This document shows, one piece after another, positions 1 to 6,821 of a stretch of DNA of 9,165 nt. A program made the position numbers and the translations under genes. The first letter of the stretch is position 1, and each line of letters starts with the position of its first letter. The notes below the pieces were generated by a model. The model ran no database searches and was not told the DNA's origin. It saw only the letters and a list, made by a program, of their open reading frames with translations. Source of the DNA: an uncultured Oscillospiraceae bacterium. Lineage in GTDB: Bacteria; Bacillota; Clostridia; Oscillospirales; Oscillospiraceae. The DNA lies in the NCBI GenBank assembly GCA_904398675.1, contig CAJFPI010000090.1, forward strand, positions 1 to 9,165. Reading direction: 5' to 3'.

Positions 1-699
1 CAGGTGCAGCCGCAGCTGGTGGGTGCGCCCCGTCCGGGGCAGCAGGCGGAGGAGGGTGCGGCCGCCGGAGAAGGCCAGCGTCTCATAATCAGTGATGGCC
101 GGAGCGCCGGCGGGGGAGACGCGGCGCTTGATGGGGGAGGCGGGATCCCGGGCGATGGGTAGGCGGATGGTCCCCGCCGGCGGATCCACCCGCCCCAGGG
201 CCACGCCCCGGTACTCCCGGAAAAACCGGCCGGTGTGGAGCTGGACGGTCAAAAGGTGGTGGACATGGCTGCACTTGGCCACCGCCATCAGCCCGGTGGT
301 CCCCCGGTCCAGGCGGTTGACCGGATGGAAGGTGAAATCTGGTCCCAGATAGGCCGCCAGGCCCCCGGCCAGGGTGGGCTCCTCCGGGACAAAGGAGGAG
401 TGGTGGACCGGGAGAGGCGCGGCCTTGTTGACCACCAGCAGCCACTGGTCCTCATAGGCGATGTCCAGCGCCATAGGCACGGGCGGGATGGGGCGGGGAT
501 TCGGCGGATCAGAGAGGTCCGCCGTCACCACATCGCCACGGCTTAAAACAGCGCTGGTGAATGCCTTCTCTCCATTGACCAGCAGCGCCCCCGGGCGGCG
601 CTTGAGCTGTTTGACAAGGGTGGAGGAGAGGCCCATCCGCCGCCGGAGAAACACCCCCAGCGCCATGCCGCCCTCCTCCGCCTTTTGCCGCAAAACCAC
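1..699 (-). CDS. RluA-family RNA pseudouridine synthase (partial, 3' end outside the window)
   Basis: Isomerises specific uridines to pseudouridine in rRNA or tRNA in the cytoplasm. I read 233 residues from the GTG at 699-697. Residues about 12-60 look like an S4-type RNA-binding domain. The catalytic domain follows, with NKAAPLPVHHS at 91-101, the catalytic motif HPVNRLDRGTTG at 126-137 (Asp131 is the expected nucleophile), and the family motif TGRTHQLRLH at 223-232. Full-length members are about 290-320 residues, so roughly 60-90 C-terminal residues lie beyond base 1. The GTG start is preferred because GGGAGG (712-707) sits 7 nt upstream and an in-frame TAG lies at 726-724; the alternative is the ATG at 666-664 (codon 12). 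It is transcribed away from the methyltransferase gene. The family is secure, but RluA, RluC and RluD type and the target uridine cannot be told from this sequence. Confidence 0.93.
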   Translation of the reverse strand, partial: MVLRQKAEEGGMALGVFLRRRMGLSSTLVKQLKRRPGALLVNGEKAFTSAVLSRGDVVTADLSDPPNPRPIPPVPMALDIAYEDQWLLVVNKAAPLPVHHSSFVPEEPTLAGGLAAYLGPDFTFHPVNRLDRGTTGLMAVAKCSHVHHLLTVQLHTGRFFREYRGVALGRVDPPAGTIRLPIARDPASPIKRRVSPAGAPAITDYETLAFSGGRTLLRLLPRTGRTHQLRLHL

Positions 700-706
700 G
701 CTCTCA

Positions 707-712
707 CCTCCC
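707..712 (-). promoter_or_regulatory. Ribosome binding site deciding the GTG start of the pseudouridine synthase
   Basis: Read on the minus strand, GGGAGG at 712-707 is followed by 7 nt and then GTG at 699-697. No comparable Shine-Dalgarno sequence precedes the next in-frame ATG at 666. Confidence 0.6.
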
Positions 713-729
713 GTCGGATTTTGCTATCC

Positions 730-758
730 AGTATACGCCGGACGGGAAGAAAAGGCAA
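730..758 (-). promoter_or_regulatory. Sigma-A-type promoter for the pseudouridine synthase gene
   Basis: On the minus strand, TTGCCT (758-753, 4 of 6 matches to TTGACA) is separated by exactly 17 nt from TATACT (735-730, 5 of 6 matches to TATAAT). Transcription would start near 723, giving a leader of about 25 nt before the GTG at 699. This is a pattern match only. Confidence 0.55.
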
Positions 759-834
759 GGGGCAGGCCGTCAGCGGCGCTTGTTGAACATTTTGTGAATT
801 CTTTAAAATTCGCTGTAAAACTTTGGCTGCGGCG

Positions 835-864
835 TTGACGGGGGCAGAAATCCCGTAGTATAAT
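835..864 (+). promoter_or_regulatory. Sigma-A-type promoter for the plus-strand operon
   Basis: TTGACG (835-840, 5 of 6) is followed by an 18-nt spacer and a perfect TATAAT (859-864). Transcription would begin near 871. An AT-rich tract at about 788-820 lies upstream and could act as an UP element. It is the only convincing plus-strand promoter I found in the window, so it may drive everything from the methyltransferase onward. Its predicted start also argues that translation begins at 896 rather than at the ATG at 878. Confidence 0.7.
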
Positions 865-880
865 AGTATGAATTTTTATG

Positions 881-885
881 AGGAG
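881..885 (+). promoter_or_regulatory. Ribosome binding site deciding the methyltransferase start
   Basis: AGGAG at 881-885 lies 10 nt upstream of the ATG at 896. It lies downstream of the in-frame ATG at 878, which would have almost no leader given the promoter at 835-864. This favours 896 as the start. Confidence 0.6.
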
Positions 886-895
886 TATCAAAAGA

Positions 896-1759
896 ATGTG
901 GATTGCACAGGGTTGGGAAGACTATGAGCTGCTGGACTGCGGCGGCGGAGAAAAGCTGGAGCGCTGGGGGGACCGCATCCTGGTGCGGCCGGATCCCCAG
1001 GCTATCTGGCGTACGCCGAAGAGCCTTCCCCAGTGGCGGCGGCCCGACGGGCGGTATTTCCGCTCCAGCAGCGGCGGCGGACACTGGGAGAAGGGCAATC
1101 TGCCCAGCCAGTGGCAGATCCGCTACCGGGACCTGACATTCCAGGTCAAGCCCATGAACTTCAAGCACACCGGCCTCTTCCCGGAGCAGGCGGTGAACTG
1201 GGACTTTGCCCGGGAGAAGATCCGGAGGGCCGGGCGGCCCATCAGCGTTTTAAACCTCTTCGCCTACACCGGCGCGGCCACGGTGGCCTGCGCGGCGGCG
1301 GGGGGGGGCGTCTGCCATGTGGACGCAGCCAAGGGGATGGTGGCCTGGGCCAGGGAGAACGCAAGGGTCTCCGGCCTTGAGAAGGCACCCATCCGCTGGA
1401 TCGTGGACGACTGCGCCAAGTTTGTGGAGCGGGAGATCCGCCGGGGCCGGCGGTACGACGCCATTATCATGGATCCGCCCAGCTACGGCCGGGGCCCCAC
1501 CGGCGAGGTGTGGAAACTGGAGGAGAGCCTGTACCCCTTTGTGGAGCTGTGCAGCCGCGTCCTCTCGGACAGGCCCCTCTTTGTCATTATCAACTCCTAT
1601 ACCACCGGCCTTGCCCCCGGGGTGCTGGGCTATCTGCTGCAGCTTTTGGTGGGGGAGAAGTACGGCGGGCGCTGCGAGTGGGACGAGATCGGCCTTCCCG
1701 TCACAGCCACGGGCCTTGCGCTGCCCTGCGGCGCCACCGGGCGGTGGATGAGCGAGTAG
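896..1759 (+). CDS. Class I SAM-dependent RNA methyltransferase, RlmI-like (COG1092 type)
   Basis: Predicted cytoplasmic methyltransferase of 287 residues, using S-adenosylmethionine and probably acting on rRNA. Residues 1-80 form a basic, beta-rich N-terminal part. The Rossmann-type catalytic domain begins near 85, with KHTGLFPEQAVNWDF at 90-104. The SAM-binding motif I is VLNLFAYTGAAT (118-129), an acidic residue in HVDAAK (Asp143) probably contacts the ribose, and the motif IV catalytic loop is DPPSYG (193-198). RlmI proper carries an N-terminal PUA domain and is about 400 residues; here that domain is absent. The start at 896 is chosen from the AGGAG at 881-885; the in-frame ATG at 878 would add six residues. 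It is the first gene after the 835-864 promoter, and 42 nt separate it from ecfA1. A run of nine G (1300-1308) lies inside the gene. The family is clear, but the substrate nucleotide is not. Confidence 0.88.
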   Translation: MWIAQGWEDYELLDCGGGEKLERWGDRILVRPDPQAIWRTPKSLPQWRRPDGRYFRSSSGGGHWEKGNLPSQWQIRYRDLTFQVKPMNFKHTGLFPEQAVNWDFAREKIRRAGRPISVLNLFAYTGAATVACAAAGGGVCHVDAAKGMVAWARENARVSGLEKAPIRWIVDDCAKFVEREIRRGRRYDAIIMDPPSYGRGPTGEVWKLEESLYPFVELCSRVLSDRPLFVIINSYTTGLAPGVLGYLLQLLVGEKYGGRCEWDEIGLPVTATGLALPCGATGRWMSE

Positions 1760-1801
1760 GGTGCGCCTGCCGCGGAATTGAGAAAATCTGAGGAACATTC
1801 T

Positions 1802-2650
1802 ATGAAGGATATGATACAGACCAAAAGCCTGACCTTCCACTACCCGGTGGAGGAGGGGGAGCCCGCTCCGAACGTGCTCCGGGGGGTGGACCTCACCATC
1901 GAGCAGGGGAGCTTTGTGGTGATCCTGGGCCACAACGGCTCGGGAAAATCCACCCTTGCCAAGCACATGAACGCCGTGCTGGTCCCCTCGGCGGGCCAGG
2001 TGCTGGTGGATGGGCTTGATACGGCGGAGGAGGAGAACACGCTGGATGTCCGCCGCTGTGTGGGCATGGTGTTTCAAAACCCGGACAACCAGATCGTGGC
2101 CAACGTGGTGGAGGAGGATGTGGCCTTCGGCCCGGAGAACCTGGGCGTCCCCACGGAGGAGATCGCCCGGCGGGTCACCGAATCGCTGCAGGCGGTGGGA
2201 ATGGAGGAGTTCGCCCTCCACGCGCCCCATCTCCTCTCCGGCGGGCAGAAACAGCGGGTGGCCATCGCCGGGGTCATTGCCATGGAGCCCATGTGCATCG
2301 TGCTGGACGAGTCCACCGCCATGCTGGATCCCTCCGGCCGGCGGGAGGTGCTGGAGACGGTGGGGCGGCTGAACCGGGAGAAGGGGATCACTGTGGTCCT
2401 CATCACCCACCACATGAGCGAGGCCGTGGACGCGGACCGGGTGATCGTGATGGACAACGGACGCGTCGCCATGGACGGGCCCCCCATGGAGATCCTGACC
2501 CAGGTGGAGCGGCTGCGGCAGCTGGGCCTCGCCGCCCCGCCCACGGTGCTGCTGCTCTCTGCGCTGCAAAAGGACGGATGGGACGTCTCCCTGGAGGCCC
2601 TGACGGTGGAGTCGTGCGCCGATGAGATCTGCCGGGCGCTGGGCGCCTGA
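1802..2650 (+). CDS. ecfA1: Energy-coupling factor transporter ATP-binding protein EcfA1
   Basis: One of the two cytoplasmic ATPases that power an ECF transporter for vitamins or metal ions, working as an EcfA1-EcfA2 heterodimer docked on EcfT. The 282-residue protein shows a complete ABC cassette: Walker A GHNGSGKST (43-51), Q-loop Gln92 in VFQNPDNQ, signature LSGGQKQR (145-152), Walker B CIVLDE (165-170) and switch His203. Walker B continues as STAMLDP, that is DES instead of the usual DEP, which is characteristic of EcfA1 proteins. The start is the ATG at 1802, with AGGA at 1791-1794 seven nt upstream; a TTG at 1778 in frame would add eight residues but has no good ribosome binding site. 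It is followed after 24 nt by ecfA2. No riboswitch fits in the 42-nt gap before it. Confidence 0.95.
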   Translation: MKDMIQTKSLTFHYPVEEGEPAPNVLRGVDLTIEQGSFVVILGHNGSGKSTLAKHMNAVLVPSAGQVLVDGLDTAEEENTLDVRRCVGMVFQNPDNQIVANVVEEDVAFGPENLGVPTEEIARRVTESLQAVGMEEFALHAPHLLSGGQKQRVAIAGVIAMEPMCIVLDESTAMLDPSGRREVLETVGRLNREKGITVVLITHHMSEAVDADRVIVMDNGRVAMDGPPMEILTQVERLRQLGLAAPPTVLLLSALQKDGWDVSLEALTVESCADEICRALGA

Positions 2651-2662
2651 GCCTAGGAAAAT

Positions 2663-2667
2663 GAGGA
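2663..2667 (+). promoter_or_regulatory. Ribosome binding site deciding the TTG start of ecfA2
   Basis: GAGGA at 2663-2667 lies 7 nt before TTG 2675, the same spacing as AGGA to ATG in ecfA1. It lies only 1 nt before the alternative in-frame TTG at 2669, which is too close. Confidence 0.5.
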
Positions 2668-2674
2668 ATTGACA

Positions 2675-3541
2675 TTGGAACCGATTATCCGCGTGGACCA
2701 TCTGACCCACACCTATGGCGAGGGGACGCCCTTCTGCCGCAGCGCGGTGAAGGACGTGTGCCTGGACATCTATCCCGGGGAGTTTCTCGGGATGATCGGC
2801 CACACCGGGTCGGGGAAATCCACCTTGATTCAACATCTCAACGGCCTTTTAAAGCCCACCGGCGGGCGGATCCTGTTCCACGGCCGGGACATCTGGGCCG
2901 ACGGCGCCAAGATCCGGGACATCCGGTTCAAGGTGGGGCTGGTGTTCCAGTACCCGGAGTACCAGCTCTTTGAGGAGACCGTTGGGAAGGACATCGCCTT
3001 CGGCCCCAGGAACATGGGGCTGGAGGGGGACGCGCTGCAGGAGCGGGTGGAGGAGGCCGCCGGGTTCGTGGGCCTCCCGGCCGAGCTTTTGGACAAGTCC
3101 CCCTTTGAGCTCTCCGGCGGGCAGAAACGCCGGGTGGCCATTGCCGGCGTCATCGCCATGATGCCGGAGGTTTTGATCCTGGACGAGCCCTCCGCCGGCC
3201 TGGACCCCGCCGGGCGGGACAGCCTGCTGCAGAACATCCGCAGCTACCATGAGGCCACCGGCGGCACGGTGGTGCTGGTGAGCCACAGCATGGACGAGGT
3301 GGCGGAAAACGCCGACCGCATCGCCGTCCTGGCGGACGCGGGGGTGGCCCTGTGCGGCACGCCCCGGGAGGTCTTCAGCCACGGCGAGGAGCTGGAGGCG
3401 GTGGGGCTCACGGTACCCCAGGTGACAAAGGTTGCCATGGAGCTGCACCGCCGGGGGGTGGACATCGATCCGGCGGTGTACACCATTGAGGAGCTGCACC
3501 GGGCGCTGTCCGCCCTGAGAAGGGGGGGAGCGCCGTGCTGA
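2675..3541 (+). CDS. ecfA2: Energy-coupling factor transporter ATP-binding protein EcfA2
   Basis: Second ATPase of the ECF module, 288 residues. ABC motifs: Walker A GHTGSGKST (42-50), Q-loop Gln92 in VFQYPEYQ, signature LSGGQKRR (146-153), Walker B VLILDEP (166-172) and switch His204. The VFQYPEYQLFEETVGKDIAFGP segment divides into parts typical of EcfA2 (YPEYQLF and KDIAFGP). The start is a TTG. I prefer 2675 because of the GAGGA at 2663-2667; TTG 2669 is in frame and would add two residues, and no ATG or GTG is available nearby. The gene overlaps ecfT by 7 nt (3535-3541), so the two products are probably translated in a coupled way. The C-terminal region from about 235 onward is the usual EcfA-specific extension involved in dimerisation. 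Confidence 0.95.
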   Translation: MEPIIRVDHLTHTYGEGTPFCRSAVKDVCLDIYPGEFLGMIGHTGSGKSTLIQHLNGLLKPTGGRILFHGRDIWADGAKIRDIRFKVGLVFQYPEYQLFEETVGKDIAFGPRNMGLEGDALQERVEEAAGFVGLPAELLDKSPFELSGGQKRRVAIAGVIAMMPEVLILDEPSAGLDPAGRDSLLQNIRSYHEATGGTVVLVSHSMDEVAENADRIAVLADAGVALCGTPREVFSHGEELEAVGLTVPQVTKVAMELHRRGVDIDPAVYTIEELHRALSALRRGGAPC

Positions 3542-4338
3542 AGGATATCACCTTAGGGCAGTATTTCCCCGGCGACAGTGTGGCCCACCGCTTGGACCCC
3601 AGGACAAAGCTCCTGATGGTGGTGCTGTATATCGTGGCCCTGTTCTCGGCGGCCTGGTTTGTGAGCTATGGTCTCATGGTCCTGGTGCTGGCCGGGTGCA
3701 TCGCGGTGAGCCACGTGCCCCCCAAGTCCCTCTTCCGGGGGCTCAAGCCGGTCCTCATTATCCTGGTCTTCACCGGCGTCATCAACCTCTTCTGGACCCC
3801 GGGAGAGACCATCTGGCACTGGTGGATTTTGAATCTTACCAGGGAGGGCATCCTGCGGGCCATTTTCATGGTGATGCGGATCACCATGCTCATCATGGGG
3901 ACCTTCCTTATGACCTATACCACAAGCCCCATCCGCCTCACCGACGGGCTGGAGTCCCTCCTGGGGCCGCTGAAGAAGATCCGCGTGCCGGTCCATGAGC
4001 TGAGCATGATGATGAGCATCGCCCTGCGCTTTATCCCCACGCTGATCGAGGAAACGGACAAGATCATGTCCGCACAGAAGGCCCGGGGCGCCGACTTTGA
4101 AAGCGGCAGCATCCTCCAGCGGGCCAAGGCCATGATCCCCTTGCTGGTGCCCCTGTTTATCTCGGCCTTCCGCCGGGCGGACGAGCTGGCGGTGGCCATG
4201 GAGTGCCGCTGCTACCACGGCGGCAAGGGCCGCACCAAGCTCCATGTGCTGCGCTACCGCGGCATCGACTACGCCGCCCTGGCCCTGAGCCTTATAGTGG
4301 TGGCGGCGGTGTTTGTGCTGCGCCGCTTCGGTCTGTGA
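3535..4338 (+). CDS. ecfT: Energy-coupling factor transporter transmembrane protein EcfT
   Basis: Membrane scaffold of 267 residues that links the EcfA1-EcfA2 ATPases to exchangeable substrate-binding S components. Hydrophobic segments lie at roughly 26-42, 44-60, 71-88, 106-127, 199-212 and 246-263. The long amphipathic region between them carries the coupling-helix motifs that dock into the ATPases: the first is QKARGADF (Arg184) and the second is AMECRCYHGG (Arg225). The N-terminal HRLDPRTKL (18-26) is a typical family entry. The start is GTG 3535, inside the 3' end of ecfA2, with a G-rich AGGGGGGGAG at 3521-3530 as ribosome binding site. It ends in a GTGA overlap with the next gene. No S-component gene lies next to it, fitting a general group II module shared by several transporters. 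Confidence 0.95.
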   Translation: MLKDITLGQYFPGDSVAHRLDPRTKLLMVVLYIVALFSAAWFVSYGLMVLVLAGCIAVSHVPPKSLFRGLKPVLIILVFTGVINLFWTPGETIWHWWILNLTREGILRAIFMVMRITMLIMGTFLMTYTTSPIRLTDGLESLLGPLKKIRVPVHELSMMMSIALRFIPTLIEETDKIMSAQKARGADFESGSILQRAKAMIPLLVPLFISAFRRADELAVAMECRCYHGGKGRTKLHVLRYRGIDYAALALSLIVVAAVFVLRRFGL

Positions 4339-5147
4339 GAAAGCGGAAATGGCGGCTTGCGGCGGGCATTGGGGCGGCCGCGCTGCTGACGGTATTGGCC
4401 CTCGCCGCCTTTGACAGCCGCCTTGTCACCCGCTCTTACAGCATCGAGACGCCCCTCTTCGCACCGGTGACCCTGGCGGTGGTAACGGACCTCCACAGCT
4501 GCGGCTATGGGGAGGGGCAGCGGGAGCTGCTGAATGCGGTGGAGGCCGCGGCGCCGGACGCGGTGCTGCTGGTGGGGGACATTGTAGACGATGTGCTCCC
4601 CCAGGAGAACGCCTTCACGGTGCTGGAGGCCCTGGCGGGGCAGTACCCCTGTTTCTACGTCACCGGAAACCACGAATACTGGTCCGGCCAGGTGGACGAC
4701 ATCTGTCGGCGCATCGCGGACCTGGGCGTCACGGTGCTCCGGGGGGAGGCGGCGGAGCTGGCCGTCAACGGGCAGACCATCACCTTCTGCGGCATCGATG
4801 ATCCCGACAGCGGCGAGGCCGCGGCCCAGCTGGCCTCCCTCCCGGTGGAGGAGGGGGACTACACCGTCCTCCTGGCCCACCGGCCCGAGGCTATTGTGGA
4901 CTATCTCCAGTACCCCTTTGATCTGATCGTTTCCGGCCACGCCCACGGCGGGCAGTGGCGTATCCCCGGCCTTGTGAACGGGCTTTACGCACCCAACCAG
5001 GGCTGGTTTCCCCCCTACGCCGGGGGGCTGTACACCTTTGAGAGCGCGTCCCTTGTGGTAAGCCGGGGGCTTGCCAGGGAGTCCACCCGGATTCCCCGGA
5101 TCTTCAATCCCCCGGAGCTGGTGGTGATCAAGCTGACGCCCGCGTAA
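4335..5147 (+). CDS. Membrane-anchored metallophosphoesterase (YkuE/YaeI-like)
   Basis: Calcineurin-like phosphoesterase of 270 residues with a dinuclear metal site, probably on the outer face of the membrane. Residues 1-6 are basic (RKRKW) and 8-26 form one hydrophobic segment acting as an uncleaved anchor or signal. The metal and catalytic motifs are complete and in order: DLH (Asp52, His54), GDIVDD (81-86), GNHEYW (111-116), AHRPE (His182) and SGHAHGGQW (200-208; His202, His204). The family acts on phosphodiester or phosphomonoester substrates, and YaeI/YkuE relatives have been linked to lipid head groups; the substrate here is unknown. The start is the GTG at 4335 in a 4-nt GTGA overlap with ecfT; there is no clear Shine-Dalgarno sequence, so reinitiation by ribosomes finishing ecfT is likely. 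Its place between ecfT and truA is unusual. Confidence 0.9.
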   Translation: MRKRKWRLAAGIGAAALLTVLALAAFDSRLVTRSYSIETPLFAPVTLAVVTDLHSCGYGEGQRELLNAVEAAAPDAVLLVGDIVDDVLPQENAFTVLEALAGQYPCFYVTGNHEYWSGQVDDICRRIADLGVTVLRGEAAELAVNGQTITFCGIDDPDSGEAAAQLASLPVEEGDYTVLLAHRPEAIVDYLQYPFDLIVSGHAHGGQWRIPGLVNGLYAPNQGWFPPYAGGLYTFESASLVVSRGLARESTRIPRIFNPPELVVIKLTPA

Positions 5148-5171
5148 GCGGTGAGAAGGGGAGAGAGTGAG

Positions 5172-6056
5172 ATGAAACGAAACTGGCTGCAGATCGCATC
5201 CCTGGCGCTGAATGTGGTGCTGCTCCTCCTGCTCTGGGGACAGGGCAGGCGGCTGGACGCAGTGGAGACCGCGGTCTCCAGCAATACCAAGGCGTTCCGG
5301 GACTCCCTTCGGCGCATAGAGGACCAGGTTGGCAACCTGGACGGCGCCCTGCAGGAGAGCGAACGGCTGGTTGCGGACTTTGCCCTGGAGCCCTCCGGCC
5401 TGGATACGGCCAACCGCGCCCTGCTGGCGGATGTGGCGCTGCAGCTGAAGGAGTGGGGGGCGGACAGCACCGTGACCCTCACCGCCACAGCAGGCGGCAG
5501 CGTGACGGAGCAGACTGTGGCGGTGGATGAGACCGGCGCCTGCCGGTGGCCCCTCGCCATCCCGCTGGAGGAGGGCGCGGAGGTGTCCCTCTCCGCCCGG
5601 ATCACCACCGGCGGCGTCACCGCCCGGGAGGACCTGGGGAGCTGGGGGGATCTCTCTCTCCTTCTGCCCCTGCGGCAGAGTGGAACCTCTGTCAGCGGCC
5701 CTACCTACCGGGAGGGCGCGCTGCGGGGCCAGGTGGATATCTGCATCGAGGGGGAGGGCCAGGTCCTGGAGCCTGTTTTTCGGATTTATGTGAGTGGGGA
5801 GGAGGCGGAGGAGATCCCCGGGGAGATTTCCCAGGGCATGGCCTCCAGCGCGGGGACGTGCTACGCCCCCGCCACCCAGGACCAGCGGCTGGAGATCCCC
5901 TGTACGCCGGGGGACACGGTGGCCGTCACCTTTTTCTGCCGGGACAGCTACGGCCTGGGCTATGAATTTCCCGCTGCCGCCTGGACGGTGGAGACGGACG
6001 CCTCTGTGGAGAGGACAGAACCGGACCGCAGCCTTGTGCTGACCTGGCCGGATTAA
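5172..6056 (+). CDS. Unrecognised single-pass membrane-anchored protein, hypothetical
   Basis: I do not recognise a family. The 294-residue product has a short basic start (MKRN), one hydrophobic segment at about 8-23, then a charged, probably helical stretch at 25-70 with heptad-like spacing that could form a short coiled coil. From about 98 to 294 the sequence is rich in Thr, Val, Gly and Ser with alternating hydrophobics, suggesting one or two beta-sandwich domains, probably extracytoplasmic. Five cysteines (124, 191, 230, 244, 256) lie in this part. The overall charge is acidic. The start is ATG 5172 with GGGGAG at 5158-5163, 8 nt upstream; the in-frame GTG at 5151 would add seven residues. 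It follows the metallophosphoesterase by 24 nt and precedes truA by 9 nt, so it is co-transcribed with both. A partner or scaffold role for the phosphoesterase is only a guess from position. Confidence 0.8.
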   Translation: MKRNWLQIASLALNVVLLLLLWGQGRRLDAVETAVSSNTKAFRDSLRRIEDQVGNLDGALQESERLVADFALEPSGLDTANRALLADVALQLKEWGADSTVTLTATAGGSVTEQTVAVDETGACRWPLAIPLEEGAEVSLSARITTGGVTAREDLGSWGDLSLLLPLRQSGTSVSGPTYREGALRGQVDICIEGEGQVLEPVFRIYVSGEEAEEIPGEISQGMASSAGTCYAPATQDQRLEIPCTPGDTVAVTFFCRDSYGLGYEFPAAAWTVETDASVERTEPDRSLVLTWPD

Positions 6057-6065
6057 GGAGCGATT

Positions 6066-6821
6066 ATGCGAAATATCGCGCTGAAACTGATGTATAATGG
6101 GACGGCCTACCACGGCTGGCAGATCCAGAGGACGGAGGCCACCGTGGGGGAGACGCTGCAGCGGGCGGTGTCCCGGGTCTGCGGCGAGCCGGTCAAGCTC
6201 ACCGGCTGCGGCAGGACCGACGCCGGCGTCCACGCCGAGCGGTATGTGGCAAACTTCCGCACCAGCTCCCGCATCCCGGCGGACCGGCTGCCCTTTGCGG
6301 TGAACACCCACACGCCGGAGGATATCGCCGTCCAGGCGGCCTTTGAGGTGGCCGAGGACTTCAACGCCATCGGCTCGTGCCTGAAAAAGGAGTACACCTA
6401 CCGCATCTACAACAGCCGGATCTCCAATCCGTTTTATGTCAATCGGGCCTATTTCTATCCCAAGCGGCTGGACGCGGCGGTGATGGACCGGGCGGCCCGA
6501 GCCTTTGAAGGGACCCACGACTTTCGGGCGGTCCGTTCGGTGGGGACGGAGACCAAGAGCACCGTCCGCACGATTTACTACTGCCATGTGACGCGCAGCG
6601 GGGACCTTCTGGAATTGAAGGTCTGCGCCAACGGTTTTTTGTATAATATGGTACGCGCCATCACGGGGACGGTGCTCTACGCGGCGGAGGGAAAGCTCCA
6701 GCCCGAGGACATCCCCCGGATCCTGGAATCGGGCAACCGGACCCTGGCGGGGCCCACGGTGCCCCCCGGGGGGCTGTACCTGACGAGACTCTGGTATGAG
6801 GATGAGCGGCTCAATGACTGA
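6066..6821 (+). CDS. truA: tRNA pseudouridine(38-40) synthase TruA
   Basis: Cytoplasmic enzyme converting U38, U39 and U40 in the tRNA anticodon stem to pseudouridine; 251 residues, the usual length. The diagnostic motifs are all present: YNGTAYHGWQIQ (10-21), the catalytic GCGRTDAGVHA (47-57, nucleophile Asp52), FNAIGSCLKKEYTYRI, the FEGTHDFRAV segment, NGFLYNMVRAITGT with its conserved basic residue, and the C-terminal PPGGLYL. The start is ATG 6066 with AAGGAG at 6055-6060, which overlaps the stop codon of the upstream gene. The 3' end overlaps the next gene by 8 nt. In many Firmicutes truA directly follows ecfT and precedes rplM-rpsI; here two other genes come between, and the ribosomal protein genes do not follow. 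Confidence 0.96.
   Translation: MRNIALKLMYNGTAYHGWQIQRTEATVGETLQRAVSRVCGEPVKLTGCGRTDAGVHAERYVANFRTSSRIPADRLPFAVNTHTPEDIAVQAAFEVAEDFNAIGSCLKKEYTYRIYNSRISNPFYVNRAYFYPKRLDAAVMDRAARAFEGTHDFRAVRSVGTETKSTVRTIYYCHVTRSGDLLELKVCANGFLYNMVRAITGTVLYAAEGKLQPEDIPRILESGNRTLAGPTVPPGGLYLTRLWYEDERLND

Noticed and set aside
791..811. A Rex-like operator (TTTGTGAATT...AAATTC) in the divergent region
   Set aside because: Only 5-bp arms match and the second half-site is too different from the TTCACAA half of Rex sites; the AT-rich context makes chance likely.
1760..1801. A possible riboswitch before the ECF genes
   Set aside because: The gap is 42 nt, too short for any known vitamin riboswitch, and it has no recognisable conserved core.
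1250..2836. A 528-codon open frame on the minus strand opposite the methyltransferase and ecfA1
   Set aside because: Same reason: the translation is His/Gly/Pro-rich without motifs, while the plus strand carries complete ABC and methyltransferase motifs.
6761..6774. A perfect 14-bp palindrome, GCCCCCCGGGGGGC, in truA
   Set aside because: It encodes the conserved Pro-Pro-Gly-Gly of the TruA C-terminal PPGGLYL motif. Protein sequence and GC-rich codons explain it, and it has no loop or T-run to act as a terminator.
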